Shown: positions 47,462-60,942 of the stretch, one piece after another
Position numbering within the stretch: position 1 is the first letter of the stretch
Layout: each line of letters opens with the position of its first letter
NCBI RefSeq assembly: GCF_947500705.1
Contig: NZ_CANMSY010000009.1
Span: 62,001-126,000, forward strand
Direction of reading: 5' to 3'
Origin: an uncultured Brachybacterium sp.
GTDB lineage: Bacteria; Actinomycetota; Actinomycetes; Actinomycetales; Dermabacteraceae
Length of the DNA: 64,000 bases
Notes under the pieces: model-generated
The model's input: only the letters and a program-made list of their open reading frames with translations
What the model was told of the DNA's origin: nothing
Databases searched by the model: none
Made by a program: the position numbers and the translations under genes

Positions 47462-48367
47462 GTGACCGATCCGTACGGAATCATCGACCTGGCAGCGCTC
47501 AAGCAGCCCGCCGGGGGCAGCCCCCAGGCAGGCATGACGCCCGGCGCCGGCACGCCCTCCGCACACGAGGTCGCCGTCACCGAACAGGGCCTCGAGCAGC
47601 TGATCACGGACTCCCAGCAGGTGCCCACCCTGCTGCTGGTGACCAGCTCCCGGGTCCCCGAGGGAGAGCAGTTCCTCACCTCCCTGCGCCGCTCCGTCGA
47701 TGCGCGGGGCGGAGCGATCCGGCTCGCCCTCGTCGATGCCGATACGCAGCAGCGGGTCGCGACCGCGCTGCGCGTCGAGCAGCTCCCCACCCTGCTGCTG
47801 CTGATCATGGGCCAGGTGCAGCCGATCGTCCAGGCCGTGCTCCCGGAGTCGGAGATCGACACCCTCCTCACCCAGGTGCTCGAGGTGGCCCGCCAGCAGG
47901 GCATGGAGATCCCCGCCGGTGAGGCCGGGCAGGAAGCACCCGCTGAGGAGCCGCTGCCGCCGCTGATCGCCGAGGCCTATGCGGCGATCGAGAAGGGCGA
48001 TCTCGACGCCGCCGTGACCGCCTACCAGAAGCAGCTCCAGGAAGCACCGGCGGATGCCGAGGCGAAGGCCGGACTGGCGATGGTGAACCTGATGCGCCGC
48101 ACCCAGGGCATCGAGCTGGCCGCCGCGCGGGAGGCCTCCGCACAGCGTCCCACCGATCTGGGCGCACAGCTGTTGACCGCGGACCTCGACATGCTCGGCG
48201 GTCACGTGGAGGATGCCTTTGCGCGTCTGCTGGACCTGCTGCGCGGCGCCGATCAGGAGACCAAGGACATCGTGCGGAATCGTCTGCTGGAGCTGTTCGA
48301 GGTGGCCGGCGCCGAGGACCCGCGAGTGACGCCGGCCCGCAAGCGCATGGCGAACCTGCTGTACTGA
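47462..48367 (+). CDS. Thioredoxin-fold/TPR co-chaperone (CnoX/YbbN-like)
   Basis: 301 residues. A thioredoxin-like domain (about 30-145) lacks the CxxC redox pair: at the active-site position it reads S-S-R-V-P-E-G. A TPR-like helical repeat region follows (about 165-295; Y-A-A-I-E-K-G-D-L-D-A-A-V, then A-G-L-A-M-V-N-L-M). E. coli CnoX holds and protects chaperonin clients. Actinobacterial relatives without cysteines probably act as holdases only. Synteny with Rv1324 beside glgB supports orthology. GTG 47462 follows AAGGAG by eight bases. Confidence 0.85.
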   Translation: MTDPYGIIDLAALKQPAGGSPQAGMTPGAGTPSAHEVAVTEQGLEQLITDSQQVPTLLLVTSSRVPEGEQFLTSLRRSVDARGGAIRLALVDADTQQRVATALRVEQLPTLLLLIMGQVQPIVQAVLPESEIDTLLTQVLEVARQQGMEIPAGEAGQEAPAEEPLPPLIAEAYAAIEKGDLDAAVTAYQKQLQEAPADAEAKAGLAMVNLMRRTQGIELAAAREASAQRPTDLGAQLLTADLDMLGGHVEDAFARLLDLLRGADQETKDIVRNRLLELFEVAGAEDPRVTPARKRMANLLY

Positions 48368-48394
48368 GCCGGCGCCGGCCCACGGAGACGACGA

Positions 48395-48441
48395 GTGAGG
48401 CGCGGTGCTGTTCCGTCCGAGGGAACAGCACCGCGCCTCAC
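48395..48441. terminator. Bidirectional terminator between CnoX-like gene and glgB
   Basis: A perfect 20-bp inverted repeat (48395-48414 with 48422-48441) around a 7-base loop, between convergent genes. Confidence 0.88.
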
Positions 48442-48472
48442 GCACTCCCGGGCCGAGCAGGCCCGGAGTCGC

Positions 48473-50821
48473 TCAGCCCTCCCGCAGCCGTTCGGGGACC
48501 AGCACCACCACGCCCAGCGGCGGCACCGACAGCCGCACCGAGAAGTCACGGCCATGCTGCGGCAGCTGCTCTGCATGCACCCGGCCGAGGTTCCCCACTC
48601 CGCCGCCGCCGTAGACGGGGGCGTCGGAGTTGAGCACCTCGAGCCAGGCGCCGCCCTCGGGAAGCGGGATCCGGTACTCGTGCCAGGGCTGCGCCGAGAG
48701 GTTCACGACGACGACCACCGGATCGCCGGCCTGATCGCGGCGCACGAAGGACAGCGAATTGTGACTCGCATCGTCACCGATCAGCCATTCGAAACCGCCC
48801 GGGTCCTGATCACGCTCATAGAGCGCGGGGAACTCCGCCTGGAGGGCGTTGAGATCCTTCACCAGCTGCTGGACACCCCGATGCAAGGGGTACTCCAGCA
48901 GCCACCAGGGCAGCCCGGCCTGCTCCGACCACTCAGTGCCCTGGGCGAACTCAATGCCCATGAACACCAGCTGCTTGCCGGGATGGGCCCACTGGAAGGC
49001 GAGATAGGCGCGCAGATTCGCGGCCTGCTGCCAGTCGTCACCGGGCGCCTTGCGCAGCAGTGATCCCTTGCCGTGCACGACCTCGTCATGGCTCAGCGGG
49101 AGCACGAAGTTCTCGGAGTACTGGTAGACCATCGAGAAGGTCAGCTCGCCGTGGTGGTACTGGCGATGCACGGGATCCTGCCCGAGGTACTCGAGCGTGT
49201 CGTGCATCCACCCCATGTTCCACTTGAACCCGAAGCCCAGCCCGCCGGTGTCGGTGGGGCGGGTGACTCCCGGGAAGGAGGTGGACTCCTCGGCGATCAT
49301 CATGATGCCCGGAGCGCGCTTGTAGGCGGTGGCCGTGGCCTCCTGGAGGAAGGCGATGTTCTCGAGATCCTCGCGTCCGCCATGGTGGTTGGGCAGCCAC
49401 TGCCCTTCCTCGCGGGAGTAGTCCCGGTACAGCATCGAGGCGACGGCATCGACCCGCAGCCCGTCGACATGGAACTCCTCGAGCCAGTAGCAGGCATTGG
49501 CGACCAGGAAGTTGCGCACCTCGTTGCGGCCGGTGTCGAAGACATAGGTGCCCCAGTCGGGATGCTCGCCGCGGCGCGGATCGGCATGCTCGTACAGCGG
49601 GGTGCCGTCGAAGCGACCCAGCGCCCACTCGTCCTTCGGGAAGTGCGCCGGGACCCAGTCCAGGATCACGCCGATGCCGGCGCCGTGGAGGGTGTCGATC
49701 AGATGGCGCAGCTCATCAGGGGTGCCCAGCCGTGAGGTGGGGGCGTAGTAGCCGGTCACCTGGTAACCCCAGGAGCCGCCGAAGGGATGCTCGGCCACCG
49801 GCATGAACTCGACGTGGGTGAAGCCCATGTCGCTCACGTAGTCGGTCAGCTCGACGGCCAGCTCCCGATAGTTCAGGCCCGGCCTCCAGCTGGCCAGATG
49901 CACCTCGTAGATCGACATCCGTGAGGCGACCGCGTCCTGGGCGGCGCGCTCGGCCAGCCAGTGCTCGTCGGTCCATTCGAAGCTGCTGGTGGTGATCACG
50001 GATCCGGTGGCCGGTGGCACTTCGGCGTAGCGGGCCATCGGGTCCGCCTTGTCGCGCCAGGTGCCGTCGGCGCCCAGGATCCGGTACTTGTACGTCTCCC
50101 CGTCACCGGCGCCGGGGATGAAGATCTCCCAGACCCCGGAGGAGCCCAGCGAGCGCATCGCGTGCAGTCGCCCGTTCCAGCCGTTGAACGAGCCCACCAC
50201 CTGCACGGCACGCGCATTCGGTGCCCAGACGGTGAAGGAGGTCCCCGTGACCGTGTCCGCGCCGCTGTCCAGGGTGCGCACATGCGAGCCCAGCGCCTGC
50301 CAGAGCTCCTCGTGGCGCCCCTCCTGGATCAGGTGCAGGTCCAGCTCCCCGACGGTCGGCAGGAAGCGATACGGCTCCTCGAGGTCCACCGGGGCGGCGC
50401 CCTCGGACCAGGTCACGCGGATCCGGTAGGAAGGCAGCTCGCTCAGGGGCAGGGACGCCACCCAGATGCCGTCGTACTCGTGCTCCATCGCGTGGACGGT
50501 GCCCTCCGGCAGCAGCACCGAGACCTCGTGCGCGAGCGGCTTGAGGGTGCGCACGGTGGTCGCCCCCTCGTAGTCGTGAGCACCGAGCACCGAGTGGGGC
50601 TCGTGGTAGCTCCCGGTCGCGGTGGAACCCAGCTCATGCTCCCCCAGCGGCATCACCGGAGCGGAGGAGGAGGCGCCGCGGGGTGGAGCGGTCGCGGCAC
50701 CGGTGGGGGCGGCTGCGCCGCGGACCGGAGCGGACGCAGCGTTGGTGGGGGCGGCTGCGCCGCGGGCTGGAGCGGTCGCGCCGCGGTCGGGGGTGGCCGG
50801 AGTGGCGGGAGTATCAGTCAT
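48473..50821 (-). CDS. glgB: 1,4-alpha-glucan branching enzyme
   Basis: 782 residues, GH13. It introduces alpha-1,6 branches into glycogen-like glucan. An unusual Ala/Pro/Arg/Thr-rich repetitive N-tail (about 1-60) precedes two CBM48-like beta domains (about 65-290) and the catalytic barrel. The catalytic Asp is in G-L-R-V-D-A-V-A-S and the Glu in I-A-E-E-S-T. ATG 50821 is set by GAGGAGAG inside the glgE stop region. One base separates the glgE stop from this start, so GlgE and GlgB are coupled. In mycobacteria they form the extension and branching pair of alpha-glucan synthesis. Confidence 0.96.
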   Translation of the reverse strand: MTDTPATPATPDRGATAPARGAAAPTNAASAPVRGAAAPTGAATAPPRGASSSAPVMPLGEHELGSTATGSYHEPHSVLGAHDYEGATTVRTLKPLAHEVSVLLPEGTVHAMEHEYDGIWVASLPLSELPSYRIRVTWSEGAAPVDLEEPYRFLPTVGELDLHLIQEGRHEELWQALGSHVRTLDSGADTVTGTSFTVWAPNARAVQVVGSFNGWNGRLHAMRSLGSSGVWEIFIPGAGDGETYKYRILGADGTWRDKADPMARYAEVPPATGSVITTSSFEWTDEHWLAERAAQDAVASRMSIYEVHLASWRPGLNYRELAVELTDYVSDMGFTHVEFMPVAEHPFGGSWGYQVTGYYAPTSRLGTPDELRHLIDTLHGAGIGVILDWVPAHFPKDEWALGRFDGTPLYEHADPRRGEHPDWGTYVFDTGRNEVRNFLVANACYWLEEFHVDGLRVDAVASMLYRDYSREEGQWLPNHHGGREDLENIAFLQEATATAYKRAPGIMMIAEESTSFPGVTRPTDTGGLGFGFKWNMGWMHDTLEYLGQDPVHRQYHHGELTFSMVYQYSENFVLPLSHDEVVHGKGSLLRKAPGDDWQQAANLRAYLAFQWAHPGKQLVFMGIEFAQGTEWSEQAGLPWWLLEYPLHRGVQQLVKDLNALQAEFPALYERDQDPGGFEWLIGDDASHNSLSFVRRDQAGDPVVVVVNLSAQPWHEYRIPLPEGGAWLEVLNSDAPVYGGGGVGNLGRVHAEQLPQHGRDFSVRLSVPPLGVVVLVPERLREG
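50640..50800 (-). repeat. Degenerate in-frame repeats in the glgB N-tail
   Basis: About three imperfect units of some 16 codons (R-G-A-A-A-P-T-x-A-A) built on GGCTGCGCCGCGG-like DNA. Encodes the low-complexity leader of GlgB. Confidence 0.7.
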
Positions 50822-50822
50822 G

Positions 50823-52850
<2,028 letters not shown>

Positions 52851-52913
52851 GGCCTCTCCTAGCTGAGCTCTCGTCCTTGACGAGGTGCTCTGCGACGGTC
52901 GCGGTGACGACCC

Positions 52914-55160
<2,247 letters not shown>

Positions 55161-55223
55161 GGCATTGTCCCACCACTTCCGCCCGTGCCGAGACCGACTC
55201 GCATCCAGGGTGACCGGTGCCGC

Positions 55224-55229
55224 TAGGAT
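55224..55229 (+). promoter_or_regulatory. Possible -10 element of the MoxR operon
   Basis: TAGGAT in the 239-base divergent region between glgX and moxR. A -35 is not clear. It would give a leader of about 165 bases. Confidence 0.4.
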
Positions 55230-55399
55230 CGGCGAGGTGATCCGTGATCCGCTGCCGGCGGCCGGCGGGTCCTCAGCATGGCCGCGACCGGTCCGGCCTC
55301 CGGCCTCCTCGGGGGAGGAGCAGGGCCTCGGGTCGTGGTCGCCGAGCATGAGCAGTACCAGTCGCACGAGTCGAACGCATGACGGGGGAGCCGCAGCGC

Positions 55400-56536
55400 A
55401 TGAGCAATCCACCCAGCCAGCACGCCGGGAATCAGGCGCGTCCCATGGTGCCGGGTCCGCCGCCCGGACTGTCGGAGTCCTCTGCCTCGGGACCGGGCCG
55501 GCCTGCGCCGGGGGCCTCGCAGCGGCCCGGCGGGTTCGCGCCCTCGAGCGCTGCCATCGCGCCCGGCGACCTCGAGCGCGCCGGAGCGATCATCTCCACC
55601 ATCTCCGGGGTCTTCCACTCCCGCGTGGTGGGCCAGGAGAACCTGCGCACGACGCTGATCGCCGCCCTGGCGGCGGGAGGGCACGTGCTGCTGGAGTCCG
55701 TGCCGGGTCTGGCCAAGACCACCGCCGCGAGCGCCCTGGCCTCCTCGATCACCGGCTCCTTCGCGCGCATCCAGTGCACCCCCGACCTGATGCCCAATGA
55801 CATCATCGGCACCCAGATCTACTCCTCGGGCACGGGGACCTTCACCACTCAGCTGGGCCCCGTGCACGCGAACGTGGTGCTGCTGGACGAGATCAACCGC
55901 TCGAGCGCCAAGACGCAGTCCGCGATGCTGGAGGCGATGCAGGAGCGGCAGACCTCCATCGGCGGCGAGGTGTACCGCCTGCCGGAGCCGTTCATGGTGC
56001 TCGCGACCCAGAACCCGATCGAGGAGGAGGGCACCTATGTCCTCCCCGAGGCGCAGATGGACCGCTTCCTGATGAAGGAGATCCTGACCTACCCGCGACC
56101 GGCCGAGGAGCATGAGATCCTCGACCGCTCGACCGCCGGGAGCCTCACCGGCCCGCGCGAGGCGGTGGGCACCGTGACCCTCCAGGACGTCCGCTTCCTC
56201 CAGGAGATGGTGGATCAGGTGTACGTCGATCCCGCGGTCAAGCGGTACATCATCGATCTGATCTTCACCACCCGAGGATCCGGCCCGCGCCCGGTCCCGA
56301 ACCTCACCCAGTCCGTGCGGGTCGGGGCCAGCCCTCGCGGCTCGCTCGCGCTGATGAAGGTGGGCCAGGCGCACGCGCTGCTCAACGGACGCGACTACGT
56401 CACCCCTGATGACGTGCGGGCGATGCGGCACGGGGTGCTGCGCCACCGCCTGGTGCTCACCTTCGACGCACTCGCCAGCGGCATCAAGCCGGAACAGATC
56501 ATCGACGCGGTGTTCCACGCCGTGCCGATGCCCTGA
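55400..56536 (+). CDS. MoxR-family AAA+ ATPase
   Basis: 378 residues. After a disordered Pro/Gly/Ser leader (about 1-60) the AAA+ core shows a Walker A variant S-V-P-G-L-A-K-T-T (Leu/Ala replacing the usual Gly-x-Gly, as in MoxR), Walker B V-V-L-L-D-E-I-N-R, sensor 1 A-T-Q-N-P-I-E-E-E-G-T-Y and arginine-finger region Q-M-D-R-F-L. MoxR ATPases act with VWA-domain partners as chaperones or metal/cofactor inserters. Four genes downstream fit that. ATG 55400 follows GGGGGAG by nine bases and is preferred over ATG 55379. Confidence 0.95.
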   Translation: MSNPPSQHAGNQARPMVPGPPPGLSESSASGPGRPAPGASQRPGGFAPSSAAIAPGDLERAGAIISTISGVFHSRVVGQENLRTTLIAALAAGGHVLLESVPGLAKTTAASALASSITGSFARIQCTPDLMPNDIIGTQIYSSGTGTFTTQLGPVHANVVLLDEINRSSAKTQSAMLEAMQERQTSIGGEVYRLPEPFMVLATQNPIEEEGTYVLPEAQMDRFLMKEILTYPRPAEEHEILDRSTAGSLTGPREAVGTVTLQDVRFLQEMVDQVYVDPAVKRYIIDLIFTTRGSGPRPVPNLTQSVRVGASPRGSLALMKVGQAHALLNGRDYVTPDDVRAMRHGVLRHRLVLTFDALASGIKPEQIIDAVFHAVPMP

Positions 56537-56591
56537 GCGGCCCAGACGACTGAGAACGACCGAGAACGACTGAGGGGGACCGGACGACTCG

Positions 56592-57488
56592 ATGGCCACG
56601 TCGCTGCTGACCCGTGTCAAGGCACGGGTGGATCTGCACACCTCGAACCGGGCACGTGGACTCATCCAGGGCCGGGGGCGGTCGCTGTTCAAGGGCAGCG
56701 GCGAGGACTTCGACGACCTGAAGTACTACCAGCCCGGCGACAAGATCTCCGATATCGACTGGAAGGCCACCGCCCGCTCGGGAGAGCCGCTGATCCGGCA
56801 GTTCAACGAGGAGCGGGTGCGCCATCTCTCGATCGTCGTCGACACCTCCGCGGCGATGGCCGCGACCGCCGCCGACGGCAGCTCCAAGCGGGACGCGATG
56901 ATCATGGCCGCCGGGATGGTCTGCTTCCTGGCCCAGAAGAACGGCGATCTGGTGGGAATGGTCGCGGGTCAGGAGAGCCGCCCGATCCAGCTGCCCTCCC
57001 GCTCGAGCGATGGGCATCTCGAGCTGCTGCTGCGCACCGCGCAGCAGGCGACCACCACGGCGGCCGGTGCCGCGAACACCTCCTGGCTGCTCGAACGCGC
57101 CTTCCGGGTCACCACGCACTCGACCCTGATGACGATCATCACCGACGAGGCCCATCCCTCCGTCGAGGACTTCACACTGCTGCGGCGTCTGAAGACACGG
57201 CACGATCTGATCGTGATCCGCATCGCGGATGCCGACCCGCTGCAGAGGTCCGCGTTGGATCACGACGTGATCGACGTGGACTCGCCCCGTGAGATCGGCG
57301 CCATGGCACGCACCTCGAAACGGGTCGCCCATGACGTCGCGGCGTACCGGCAGGCGCGCAACGAGGGCATCGAGGAGATGCTGGACCGCCTGCACATCAG
57401 CCACATGCTGACCCCGGGGGAGAGCACCGTGGTGGACGACATGGTCGCGATGCTGCGGTCGAGGGAGTATCGCCATGGCCGTTCCTGA
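56592..57488 (+). CDS. DUF58 domain protein of the MoxR operon
   Basis: 298 residues. The DUF58 signature Y-Q-P-G-D-x-I-S-D-I-D-W-K-A-T-A-R (about 46-62) precedes a VWA-like fold (V-V-D-T-S-A-A-M, about 80-250). The typical N-terminal membrane helices of longer DUF58 proteins are missing, so this is a soluble type. DUF58 proteins are the standard partner directly after MoxR. Its end overlaps the next gene by 14 bases. Confidence 0.93.
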   Translation: MATSLLTRVKARVDLHTSNRARGLIQGRGRSLFKGSGEDFDDLKYYQPGDKISDIDWKATARSGEPLIRQFNEERVRHLSIVVDTSAAMAATAADGSSKRDAMIMAAGMVCFLAQKNGDLVGMVAGQESRPIQLPSRSSDGHLELLLRTAQQATTTAAGAANTSWLLERAFRVTTHSTLMTIITDEAHPSVEDFTLLRRLKTRHDLIVIRIADADPLQRSALDHDVIDVDSPREIGAMARTSKRVAHDVAAYRQARNEGIEEMLDRLHISHMLTPGESTVVDDMVAMLRSREYRHGRS

Positions 57489-57981
57489 GCTGCTCGCCGG
57501 CGTGCTGCGGGCCGAGCCCGCACCTCCCGAGATCATCACCCCTCCCCAGTACTCGATCGCCTGGGTGATCCTCGCGGTGCTGTGCATTCTTGTGATCATC
57601 GTTCTGATCGTGGGCACCCTGAAGATCACGCGGGCGATCGAGAAGCGCATCGCCTATCGACACCGTCCCAGCGACGTCGAGACCCTGAAGGCGGAGTTCC
57701 TGCGCGCCGTGAACGACATCGCCGATCGCCATGACGAGGGCGAGCTCGAGGCGCGGGACGGCCATCACGAGCTCACCGGTGTGATGCGCCGCTTCGTACG
57801 GCGCACGACCGGGCATGACGTGACCAGCCAGGATCTGGCGACCCTGCTGGCCGATCAGCGCACCCGCGCGGTCGGCGAGCTCATCGCCGATCTGTATGAG
57901 CCGGACTTCGCGAAGTCCTCGGATCGCGACCTGCGGGACTCCGTGCGTCGCGCGCGGGAGGTGATCCGCGCGTGGTCATGA
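57475..57981 (+). CDS. Single-pass membrane protein of the MoxR operon (DUF4381-like position)
   Basis: 168 residues. One strong transmembrane helix (about 26-48, W-V-I-L-A-V-L-C-I-L-V-I) is followed by a cytoplasmic helical domain of about 115 residues. Size, topology and place between DUF58 and VWA genes match the DUF4381 slot of Bat-type operons; sequence identity to that family cannot be verified here. A near-perfect anti-16S match (GGGAGGTGAT) at its end serves the next gene. Confidence 0.7.
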   Translation: MAVPELLAGVLRAEPAPPEIITPPQYSIAWVILAVLCILVIIVLIVGTLKITRAIEKRIAYRHRPSDVETLKAEFLRAVNDIADRHDEGELEARDGHHELTGVMRRFVRRTTGHDVTSQDLATLLADQRTRAVGELIADLYEPDFAKSSDRDLRDSVRRAREVIRAWS

Positions 57982-58994
57982 TCTTCTGGTGGGTCACCGC
58001 ACTGCTGCTGCTGGCAGCGATCGCCGTCTGGGCGATCACCTTCTGGAACCGACGCGCCATGCGCCGTTCCCCGGTGCTGGTGGCGAATTCGCAGTACATG
58101 GATCGGATCCCGAGCTTCGTGCGAGCTCAGCGCACGGCCCGCGTGGTGCGCGTGCTCCAGGTGGGCGTCGCGGTGTTCGTCGTGATCGCGGCGTCGCTGC
58201 TGTCCGGGCGGATCGCGAGCGAGCGGATCGAGACCCCGGAGTTCTCGTCGCGGGACATCGTGCTGTGCCTGGACGTCTCCGGGTCGATGTACGAGTACGA
58301 CACCGAGATCCTCTCCACCTTCGCGCAGATGGTGGACAGCTTCGAAGGGGAGCGGGTGGCGCTGTCGATCTTCAACTCGACCAGCCGCACCGTGTTCCCG
58401 CTGACCAACGACTACGACCTGATCAAGCGTGAGCTCGAGAACGGGGCCGAGGCGATCGACTTCGACGAGTTCGGATACCGTCTGGGCACCCAGGACTACT
58501 CCGACGACAAGGTGCGTCAGTACGTGGACTTCGTCGACGGCACCCGCGGCATCGCCGACGAGGCCTCGATCGTCCCGGACGGCCTCGCTTCCTGCGCGCA
58601 GGTCTTCGACCAGGCCGAGCAGGATCGATCCCGCTCGATCATCTTCGCGACGGACAACGAGGTCAACGGCGAGCCGATCTTCACCCTCGACGAGGCGACC
58701 GAGAGGGTCGCCTCGCGCGACATCGATCTGTACACCTTCTACCCCGGGGCCTACGAATGCGGCCCGCAGTGCTTCGAGGAGCTGGAGACGGCCACCGAGG
58801 ACCAGGACGGCGAGCTGTACGAATCCTCGGACCCCGAGGCGATCCCCTCGATCATCAACCAGATCCAGAAGACCCAGGCCGAGGTGCTGGGGGCGACCCC
58901 GACCGTGGTCCGCACGGACCATCCCGCGCTCGGATTCGTCCTCACCTTCCTCTCGCTCGCCGGGATCCTGATCCTGGGATGGAGGGCCCGCTGA
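57972..58994 (+). CDS. Membrane-anchored von Willebrand A protein (BatA-like) 1
   Basis: 340 residues. Transmembrane helices lie near the N-terminus (about 3-22 and 60-78) and at the C-terminus (about 318-336), with the VWA domain between. The metal (MIDAS) motif D-V-S-G-S-M is near 98 and is canonical (DxSxS). Distal Thr/Asp residues are plausible at T-N-D and T-D-N-E-V-N. GTG 57972 has GGAGGTGAT six bases upstream, one of the best ribosome-binding sites in the window; ATG 57978, overlapping the previous stop, is an alternative. The domain faces one side of the membrane for client or ligand binding. Confidence 0.9.
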   Translation: MVMIFWWVTALLLLAAIAVWAITFWNRRAMRRSPVLVANSQYMDRIPSFVRAQRTARVVRVLQVGVAVFVVIAASLLSGRIASERIETPEFSSRDIVLCLDVSGSMYEYDTEILSTFAQMVDSFEGERVALSIFNSTSRTVFPLTNDYDLIKRELENGAEAIDFDEFGYRLGTQDYSDDKVRQYVDFVDGTRGIADEASIVPDGLASCAQVFDQAEQDRSRSIIFATDNEVNGEPIFTLDEATERVASRDIDLYTFYPGAYECGPQCFEELETATEDQDGELYESSDPEAIPSIINQIQKTQAEVLGATPTVVRTDHPALGFVLTFLSLAGILILGWRAR

Positions 58995-59989
58995 TGTATC
59001 TCGAGCACCTGATGCCGCTGTGGGCCACGATCCCGCTGTTCGGCGCGATGCTGGTCCTGTGCACGGTGCTGCTGGTGCGCCGGCCGCGCCAGCGCACAGC
59101 CTGGCTGCGCCGCCTGCTGATGGTCCTGCTGCTGCTGGTGGTCGCGCTGCGCCCGGTCACCCCGATCGAGGGCGAGCAGACCCAGCGGATGAACGCCAAC
59201 GTGTTCTTCGTGGTGGATCGCACCGGCTCGATGAACGCCGAGGACTATGCGGGCGAGCAGCCGCGGCTGGAGGGGGTGAAGGCGGATATGGAGCAGATCA
59301 TGGGGCTCACCGAGGGCGCGCGATATTCGATCATCGCCTTCGACTCCACGGCGACGCAGCAGCTGCCGCTGACCACCGATGCCGGCGCCGCCCGCGCCTG
59401 GATCGACACCCTGACCACCGAGCCCACCTCCTATTCGACGGGCTCGAACGTCGACCGTGCGCTGACCCCGCTGCTGGTGGAGATCTCCGAGGCCCGCTCC
59501 GAGGATCCCGACTCGAGCGTCCTGGTCTATTTCCTCTCCGATGGGGAGAACACCGACGAGCGGGAGTCCGAATCCTTCGGCCAGGCCGCAGGCTTCGTCG
59601 ACGGTGGTGCGGTGCTCGGCTACGGCACCCCGGAGGGAGGGCCGATGAAGGTCGAGGGCGGTCCGGACCACGGCGAGTACATCACCGGGCCGGACGGCGA
59701 GCAGGGCATCTCGAGCATCGACGAGCAGCAGCTCCAGACCATCGCAGGGGAGATCGGAGTCCCGTACCTGCACCGGACGGACCCCGAGGTGCCGATCGAG
59801 GGCACGATGGAGGGGATCACCCTCCGCCCGATCCCGATCGAGTCCACCCGCGGGGTCGCGAGCTTCGAGGACTGGTACTGGGTGGCTGCGATCCCGCTGG
59901 CCGCCCTGCTGATCTGGGAGCTCGGGGAGATGACCTACCGGCTGCCGCGCAGACTGGACCGCTACGACATCTCGGGAGCGCAGCGATGA
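58994..59989 (+). CDS. Membrane-anchored von Willebrand A protein (BatB-like) 2
   Basis: 331 residues. Same layout: N-terminal helices (about 8-28 and 38-53), VWA domain with D-R-T-G-S-M near 76, then a C-terminal helix (about 294-312). The middle Ser of MIDAS is Thr, still a possible ligand. S-D-G-E-N-T-D near 183 is a further metal-site block. It is coupled to gene 1 by TGATG. Tandem VWA proteins with one shared MoxR are a Bat-operon hallmark. Confidence 0.9.
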   Translation: MYLEHLMPLWATIPLFGAMLVLCTVLLVRRPRQRTAWLRRLLMVLLLLVVALRPVTPIEGEQTQRMNANVFFVVDRTGSMNAEDYAGEQPRLEGVKADMEQIMGLTEGARYSIIAFDSTATQQLPLTTDAGAARAWIDTLTTEPTSYSTGSNVDRALTPLLVEISEARSEDPDSSVLVYFLSDGENTDERESESFGQAAGFVDGGAVLGYGTPEGGPMKVEGGPDHGEYITGPDGEQGISSIDEQQLQTIAGEIGVPYLHRTDPEVPIEGTMEGITLRPIPIESTRGVASFEDWYWVAAIPLAALLIWELGEMTYRLPRRLDRYDISGAQR

Positions 59990-60942
59990 GCACACCCCTG
60001 GCAGAGCATCCCCGCAGCGCGGATGCTGCGGGCACTCCCGCCCTTCCGGGCCCTGGATCCGCGCTCGCGCAGGACCAGAGCGGCAGTCCCAGGGACTTCG
60101 GCCTGAACGTGAAGCGTCTGCGCCTGACCCGCCTCATCGTGTTCGTTGTCCTCTCCCCGCTGATCCTGGCGCTGGCCCTGCTGACGATCAGGTTCGTCTC
60201 TATGCCGATCGCCCAGGCCGGCCATCTGAGCGCCTACGAGGACGGGGACTATCCCGCAGCCATCGAACGCCTGGGACCGGTGGAGTTCGCCAACTGGTTC
60301 GAGCCGTATCTGCCGCATCTGTCCCAGGGCACCGCCCTGCTGCAGCAGGGGGAGGACGCCGCTGCCGAGGAGCAGCTGCGCCTCGCCCTGGGCGAGTGGA
60401 ACGATCACAGCGACCTGAACTCGCCGATGCACGCCCAGTGCAAGATCCTCAACAACCTCGCGATCTCGATCGAGCGCCAGGCTGATCTGCTCGAGGATCC
60501 GCAGGCGCGCGCCGATCGGCTCTTCGAGGCCGAGGAGCTGCTCGCCCCCTGTGGCGGTGGCGGTGGCGGGGGCGAGGGTGAGGGCGAGGGCGGCGGAGGA
60601 GCCGGGAACGAGGACTCCGAGACCACCGAGGGCAACGGCGAACGCGTCGAGGAGAAGCGTCGCGAAGCCGACGAGGAGGCCGGCAACGACCCCGACGCAC
60701 GCGGCGAGGAGCAGGGCGGCGGCGACGAGGAGGGCGACGGGACCCCGGGCCAGACGGATCCCGGCGACCCCTCCCAGGAGGATCCCGAAGGGGACGGCCC
60801 CGAGGAGGAGGCGCCCACCAGCGGGAACTCGGAGGAGGACCAGAAGGACGATGAGCTCGAGGAGCGCAACCGCGATGCGCAGGGCGGCGACGGCGAGGAG
60901 GAGCCCGGTGGTTCGCAGGACGATCCGGTGAAGCCGTGGTGA
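59986..60942 (+). CDS. Membrane protein with TPR-like segment and long acidic tail
   Basis: 318 residues. A cytoplasmic leader (1-48), one membrane helix (about 52-72), then a tetratricopeptide-like region (about 80-175; Y-E-D-G-D-Y-P-A-A-I-E-R-L and later A-A-A-E-E-Q-L-R-L-A-L). A Gly8 run near 187 begins a Glu/Gly/Asp-rich disordered tail of about 130 residues. Bat operons often include a TPR protein (BatC/BatE). The polyglycine/polyacid tail is atypical. ATG overlaps the previous stop (ATGA). Function unknown. Confidence 0.8.
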   Translation: MSTPLAEHPRSADAAGTPALPGPGSALAQDQSGSPRDFGLNVKRLRLTRLIVFVVLSPLILALALLTIRFVSMPIAQAGHLSAYEDGDYPAAIERLGPVEFANWFEPYLPHLSQGTALLQQGEDAAAEEQLRLALGEWNDHSDLNSPMHAQCKILNNLAISIERQADLLEDPQARADRLFEAEELLAPCGGGGGGGEGEGEGGGGAGNEDSETTEGNGERVEEKRREADEEAGNDPDARGEEQGGGDEEGDGTPGQTDPGDPSQEDPEGDGPEEEAPTSGNSEEDQKDDELEERNRDAQGGDGEEEPGGSQDDPVKPW

